Source: H2-BAC3 sp045863035 (GTDB lineage Bacteria > Bacteroidota > Ignavibacteria > Ignavibacteriales > Ignavibacteriaceae). From it: DNA of 8,867 nt. Under the pieces are notes generated by a model that worked only from the letters and a program-made list of their open reading frames with translations, was not told where the DNA came from and did no database searches. Of this stretch, positions 6,364 through 8,867 are shown piece by piece (within the stretch, counting starts at the first letter, position 1; every line of letters starts with the position of its first letter). Both the position numbers and the translations under genes were made by a program. The stretch covers positions 1 to 8,867 of the forward strand of contig BTUV01000109.1 in NCBI GenBank assembly GCA_045863035.1, written 5' to 3'.

Positions 6364-6465
6364 CGCAAGTTTCCCGATTCTCGGGACCGCCCCGACAAAT
6401 AACAACGAAAAGAATTATTTTTGAAGAATTATTCCTATATTTAGAAAATAAAAGCGGAGTCTTAA

Positions 6466-6744
6466 ATGAAACTTACAAACCAGGAACATAGTGATTTAAT
6501 CGAACTAACTGAAATGACATTGGAGTTTGAGAATCAATGGAATATTTTGAGAAAAAAACAAAAAAGGGATGATGAGAAGGCAGAACTTAGACAGGAACTT
6601 GACATAAATTATGATCTACTGAATAAAATTCTGGGTTTGATCGTGAAAGAACTTAATTACAGCCCTTACCAGAATCAGTGGGCAGATAGTGAACCGCTGT
6701 GGCAGTTAGAGCAACTAACTCCGAGGATCAGGGAGACGGTTTAG
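6466..6744 (+). CDS. Hypothetical 92-aa hydrophilic, helical protein
   Basis: I do not recognise this gene. The product is a small, charged protein without signal peptide or membrane segment. Residues 10-65 are rich in E, K, L and Q and likely form two helices that could pair as a coiled coil. The C-terminal third carries several tryptophans and prolines (NQWADSEPLWQLEQLTP). GGAG at 6456-6459 lies 6 nt before the ATG, a good ribosome binding site, which supports translation. A TATATTTA at 6436-6443 resembles a TAnnTTTG -7 element but has no correctly spaced TTG. It is the first gene after the tRNA-Pro repeat array and lies in AT-rich sequence unlike the lol and pepA genes. A small accessory or mobile-element protein is possible but not shown. 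Confidence 0.65.
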   Translation: MKLTNQEHSDLIELTEMTLEFENQWNILRKKQKRDDEKAELRQELDINYDLLNKILGLIVKELNYSPYQNQWADSEPLWQLEQLTPRIRETV

Positions 6745-7055
6745 TACAACCTTCATCTAAGTGCTATGGTTGGTTTACCCATCACTCTCTCCTAGGCAGT
6801 TTACATCAGTCAGTCAGGATTTATTGGTAAAACAATAACATGTAACTTCGTTGCTTTTGTTTAGCTAATAATGAATTTAACGGTTCGAGGGGGAAAATGA
6901 GTTATTTTAAATATTAGATTAAACTTTCTTTCGCGCTGAGTTAAAGAAAGACTTAGAATCATTATCGAGGTGCCAGGATAAAAAGGACGTTTAAGAAACA
7001 GAATTAAAATTAAATAGTTTTCTAAATCATGATCTAAAATCTTCATTCCAAATGT
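6745..7055. other. 311-bp stretch without a convincing gene
   Basis: The plus strand carries many stops. One frame from about 6930 to 7000 reads AELKKDLESLSRCQDKKDV before a stop and continues with ETELKLNSFLNHDLKSSFQ, lysine- and leucine-rich sequence without a start codon. This could be the remnant of a decayed gene or chance. A minus-strand frame (7046-6861) has no ribosome binding site or family features. No RNA gene, terminator or clear repeat was found. Confidence 0.45.
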
Positions 7056-7229
7056 ATGAAAACACGAAAGACAAAAAATACTGCAAAATCTTCTAAGAAG
7101 ACTGATACAATTCTTAATGCTCCTTTGACTTTGGAAGAACTTAAATTACTTCAGGATAAAACAAAAAGAGCAGCTGAGATATTGAAAAAGTATCATCCAA
7201 CAGTTAAGTTCATTAATCTTGAAGAATAG
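7056..7229 (+). CDS. Possible 57-aa lysine-rich small protein
   Basis: An open frame from ATG 7056 to TAG 7227-7229 encodes 57 residues. The first 16 are very basic (MKTRKTKNTAKSSKKT). They are followed by a probable amphipathic helix (LTLEELKLLQDKTKRAAEILKKY) and the ending HPTVKFINLEE. An in-frame TAA at 7035 limits the 5' end, and no other start is available. There is no Shine-Dalgarno site before the ATG, though several other genes in this window also lack one. The organised sequence, with a basic tail and then a regular helix, looks more like a protein than random AT-rich DNA. The product could bind nucleic acid or a partner protein. I recognise no family. Confidence 0.5.
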   Translation: MKTRKTKNTAKSSKKTDTILNAPLTLEELKLLQDKTKRAAEILKKYHPTVKFINLEE

Positions 7230-7374
7230 ACCGTAGTTTTTACTATACTACTTATTTGTTTGAAGTCAAGAAGAATAAGGTCTTTCGCAAGTGAACTCAA
7301 TAGACCAAGTGTGATAATCAATTAATGCAATATTGTAATATTATCGATGAGAAAATTAAACCATCAGGGACCAA

Positions 7375-8238
7375 ATGTTGGAACTTATATTTTTAATTGT
7401 TATTTCCGCCCTCAGCATGAATGCTTTTGTTTGGTATTATTCTTCCATAGTTAATCCTTATGGTAGGTCAAATTACCCACCTGTGCTTTGGAAATATAGT
7501 GGTCATGTAAAAGCATGGGTTGCTATTTTGATAGGATTAGTAGCACTCATTTTGCTATATTATAGCACAAAGGATTTTGAGCAATTTGGAATGTTATTTC
7601 TCCTTATTTTGGGAATAATACTTATACGTAAATCAATCAAATCCCCTCTACATTTACCTTATGCACCCGAAAGAAATGAACTAATTAGTAGAACAGGATA
7701 TCAATTTAGTAATTCTTATTCACTTCAGCAATTTTTAGAAGAAACAAAAGAATTATATTCCCAAAGTCCAACTGTCAGAGAAAAAATTCTTGGTGAGGCA
7801 TTCTATTTAATATTCTGGGTACAGAGGGCTCCAGAAATAGGTTTTCTTTTTGGGATTATGTATTACAATAGCATTCTAATTGCTGTTCTTTATTCAGCAC
7901 TTATATTTATGGCTGAATTTTTTAGATTTTATGTAAATGGTGCTTCAAGTTTTTATTCAAAATTATGCCGGTTCTGGACTTGGATAAGAGTACCATCATT
8001 CTTATACTCAATCATCATTATGTGGCCACAAGACTCTACTCTATCAATTTTACTAATTTTATTCTTGGTGTTTCAATGTTGGCTCGGATTATATAGTCTT
8101 ACAATTTTGCTCCCATTTAGAATTATTGGAAGTATGGTAGTTGCTAGGAAATATGGATCTGGTTGGCCGATATATGAAATAGCTGCGATATGGTTTGTGA
8201 TAATTAAATGGAAAAAGAAACTTGGCATTAAATCTTAA
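7375..8238 (+). CDS. Hypothetical multi-pass membrane protein (287 aa)
   Basis: I do not recognise the family. Hydrophobic segments lie at about 3-22, 46-63, 71-85, 155-185 (possibly two), 210-222, 223-250 and 264-280, giving roughly six to eight passes. The stretch at about 86-140 is hydrophilic (PYAPERNELISRTGY, then a glutamate-rich LQQFLEETKELY segment) and forms the largest soluble loop. The C-terminus is basic (KWKKKLGIKS), typical of a cytoplasmic tail. AGGGA at 7366-7370, 4 nt before the ATG, is a plausible ribosome binding site. The gene is AT-rich: 7381-7440 has about 30% G+C, against about 50% in a sample of pepA (2281-2340). That is consistent with separate origin. It stands alone on its strand, 145 bp after the small 57-aa frame. 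Confidence 0.75.
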   Translation: MLELIFLIVISALSMNAFVWYYSSIVNPYGRSNYPPVLWKYSGHVKAWVAILIGLVALILLYYSTKDFEQFGMLFLLILGIILIRKSIKSPLHLPYAPERNELISRTGYQFSNSYSLQQFLEETKELYSQSPTVREKILGEAFYLIFWVQRAPEIGFLFGIMYYNSILIAVLYSALIFMAEFFRFYVNGASSFYSKLCRFWTWIRVPSFLYSIIIMWPQDSTLSILLILFLVFQCWLGLYSLTILLPFRIIGSMVVARKYGSGWPIYEIAAIWFVIIKWKKKLGIKS

Positions 8239-8340
8239 ATAGCTTTTTATTTGACGATTTAAGGGAAATTTCTTCCTGTTAAGTTTTTATTCAGAGTTTT
8301 TGTTCCATTATAGCAATTATACTTTTAAACAAAAATAGAT

Positions 8341-8380
8341 TCAGTTTTGTTGATCTGTTTTTGTAAAAAAATAAAACTGA
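8341..8380. terminator. Inverted repeat between convergent genes, candidate terminator
   Basis: TCAGTTTT (8341-8348) is the exact reverse complement of AAAACTGA (8373-8380), with an inner TTTTT/AAAAA pairing. It lies between the convergent membrane-protein and nucleotidyltransferase genes, where a two-way terminator is expected. The stem is AT-rich and has no strong T-tract after it, so the call is weak. I see nothing else in 8239-8407. Confidence 0.3.
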
Positions 8381-8407
8381 CCTTTTAAGTGGTTTCACTG
8401 ATTAAGA

Positions 8408-8719
8408 TTAACCATAAATTATCTTTCCATCCTGAGCCACATATCTGGCTATAGTTCCTGTTATCTGTGAATCTCGTTCAAACTCATCCGGCGTCACGGC
8501 AAGTACATCAAAATCGTAGGGAAGGACAAGCAGCTTTTGTCTAAGTTTTCTCATTACGGCCACACGGTCAGGAATATCTTCGGTAATAACCATCAGGTCA
8601 ACATCGCTGTACTGATCTGCACTTTCTCTGGCGTATGAGCCAAAAAGAATGATCTTTTCAATTTTCTGTTCTTCCAGCAGAAGTTCTTTTATTTTCTGAA
8701 TCTCTGCCTGGTTAAGCAT
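8408..8719 (-). CDS. Minimal nucleotidyltransferase (MNT, MntA-like), stand-alone
   Basis: This 103-aa protein is a single polymerase-beta-like nucleotidyltransferase domain. GSYARESADQYSDVDL (27-42) is the signature: G27-S28 binds the nucleotide, and D39 and D41 are metal ligands. The third carboxylate is probably D71 in YDFDVLAV. The catalytic set appears complete and the length is normal for MNT proteins. In the known MntA/HepT toxin-antitoxin pair, MntA adds AMP residues to the HEPN toxin and inactivates it. Here no HEPN gene lies on either side: downstream is an intergenic stretch and the membrane-protein gene, upstream a terminator and tRNA-Glu. The role is therefore unassigned. The ATG at 8719 has no Shine-Dalgarno site; an upstream ATG is out of frame. 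Base composition resembles the left half of the window more than the AT-rich neighbour. Confidence 0.88.
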   Translation of the reverse strand: MLNQAEIQKIKELLLEEQKIEKIILFGSYARESADQYSDVDLMVITEDIPDRVAVMRKLRQKLLVLPYDFDVLAVTPDEFERDSQITGTIARYVAQDGKIIYG

Positions 8720-8773
8720 AAGAGGGGATCCATGAATTACATTTTTCCATGGAGTAAAGTAAGCAAATTATTT

Positions 8774-8809
8774 AAAACGAAAAAAGCCCATCCTTACAGA
8801 TGAGCTTTT
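8774..8809 (-). terminator. Intrinsic terminator of tRNA-Glu
   Basis: On the minus strand AAAAGCTCATC (8809-8799), loop TGTAAG, and GATGGGCTTTT (8792-8782) form an 11-bp stem with one mismatch, followed by TTCGTTTT. It begins 6 nt after the encoded CCA end of tRNA-Glu and separates it from the nucleotidyltransferase gene. Confidence 0.9.
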
Positions 8810-8815
8810 AGAGAG

Positions 8816-8867
8816 TGGTGACCCCAAGGGGATTTGAACCCCTGTTACAGCCGTGAAAGGGCTATGT
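8816..8867 (-). tRNA. tRNA-Glu (anticodon UUC), 3' part, truncated by window edge
   Basis: Reading on the minus strand, the anticodon loop CTTTCAC has anticodon TTC at 8857-8855 on a TAGCC/GGCTG stem. The T-arm AGGGG-TTCAAAT-CCCCT is followed by TGGGGTC, discriminator A and an encoded CCA (8818-8816). The anticodon and T-arm match bacterial tRNA-Glu closely. The acceptor 5' strand and D-arm lie beyond position 8867. The encoded CCA contrasts with the tRNA-Pro gene, which lacks it. Confidence 0.92.

Larger units (their letters stand above)
5981..6396 (+). repeat. Tandem array of ~93-bp units, each an altered tRNA-Pro 3' end plus a terminator hairpin
   Basis: Units start with GGTCGCAAGTT, identical to tRNA-Pro from position 5894, at 5981, 6074, 6167 and 6261; spacings are 93, 93 and 94 bp (87 bp from the tRNA itself to the first). 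In each unit the T-loop and 3' T-stem strand are replaced by TTCCCGATTCTCGGGA or a variant, and the unit rejoins the tRNA at CCGCCCCGAC, the acceptor 3' strand. A terminator hairpin and the tail AAAACCTAGCACTGAAAGA follow in most copies. The unit at 6074 has a diverged tail. The last copy is split by the N run and ends at 6396 without its own terminator. No copy has an acceptor 5' half, D-arm or anticodon arm, so none is a functional tRNA. The arrangement resembles the rtT repeats after E. coli tyrT, which also begin with the tRNA 3' end, but the sequence is unrelated as far as I can see. Confidence 0.93.

Noticed and set aside
5981..6396. CRISPR array
   Set aside because: The unit has no alternation of short repeat and unique spacer; the whole 93 bp is repeated and is homologous to the tRNA and its terminator. 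No cas gene is nearby.
5981..6396. Integron attC cassette array
   Set aside because: The two hairpins per unit look superficially similar, but there is no coding cassette between sites, no integrase, and the ends derive from tRNA-Pro.
5981..6396. Additional functional or near-functional tRNA-Pro copies
   Set aside because: Units begin in the variable/T-arm region and lack the acceptor 5' strand, D-arm and anticodon arm; the T-stem cannot pair because CTTGC is missing.
6153..6491. Open frame reading through the N run
   Set aside because: Its middle is 100 unknown bases and its start lies in the tRNA-derived repeat; it is an artefact.
6861..7046. 61-aa minus-strand frame
   Set aside because: No ribosome binding site, low-complexity hydrophobic/basic composition as expected from AT-rich DNA, and no feature of a protein family.
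8239..8407. Missing HEPN partner or small gene next to the nucleotidyltransferase
   Set aside because: No open frame of useful length on either strand; only an AT-rich inverted repeat is visible.

Overview
The window looks like a chromosomal segment of a Gram-negative bacterium of the Bacteroidota/Chlorobiota/Ignavibacteriota type. Support for this is a lipoprotein-sorting (Lol) ABC transporter operon, which implies an outer membrane; a TTG...TAnnTTTG promoter in front of a tRNA gene; weak or absent Shine-Dalgarno sites on several genes; and a short heptamer repeat array upstream of the first gene. The phylum is an inference, and no 16S or ribosomal protein gene is present to settle it. The sequence is a scaffold: it contains one run of exactly 100 Ns.

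Layout. Positions 1-56 are a 7-bp tandem repeat cut by the window edge. Positions 109-2606 (+) are a two-gene, translationally coupled unit: a DHH/DHHA1 phosphoesterase of the NrnA type and an M17 leucyl aminopeptidase (PepA). Both are salvage enzymes, one acting on short oligonucleotides or phosphorylated nucleotides and the other on peptides. Positions 5743-2608 (-) are a compact three-gene operon, two LolC/LolE-type permeases followed by the LolD ATPase, which would form the inner-membrane machine that extracts lipoproteins for outer-membrane delivery. It converges on pepA with only one base between the stop codons.

A divergent control region (5744-5848) separates the lol operon from a tRNA-Pro(UGG) gene at 5849-5922 (+). 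Directly downstream lies the most unusual part of the window: tandem units of about 93 bp, each beginning with a copy of the 3' end of this tRNA-Pro gene carrying an altered T-arm, followed by a copy of the tRNA's terminator hairpin. The hairpins keep their pairing even where their sequences differ. The scaffold gap (6264-6363) falls inside the array in perfect register, so the true copy number is unknown.

Positions 6397-8400 are visibly more AT-rich and hold genes I cannot assign: a 92-aa hydrophilic protein, a 57-aa lysine-rich small protein, and a 287-aa multi-pass membrane protein. Lying next to a tRNA 3' end, this looks like accessory DNA, but no integrase is present. From 8408 onward the composition returns to that of the left half, with a small stand-alone nucleotidyltransferase (-), a clear intrinsic terminator (-), and the 3' part of tRNA-Glu(UUC) (-) running off the window.
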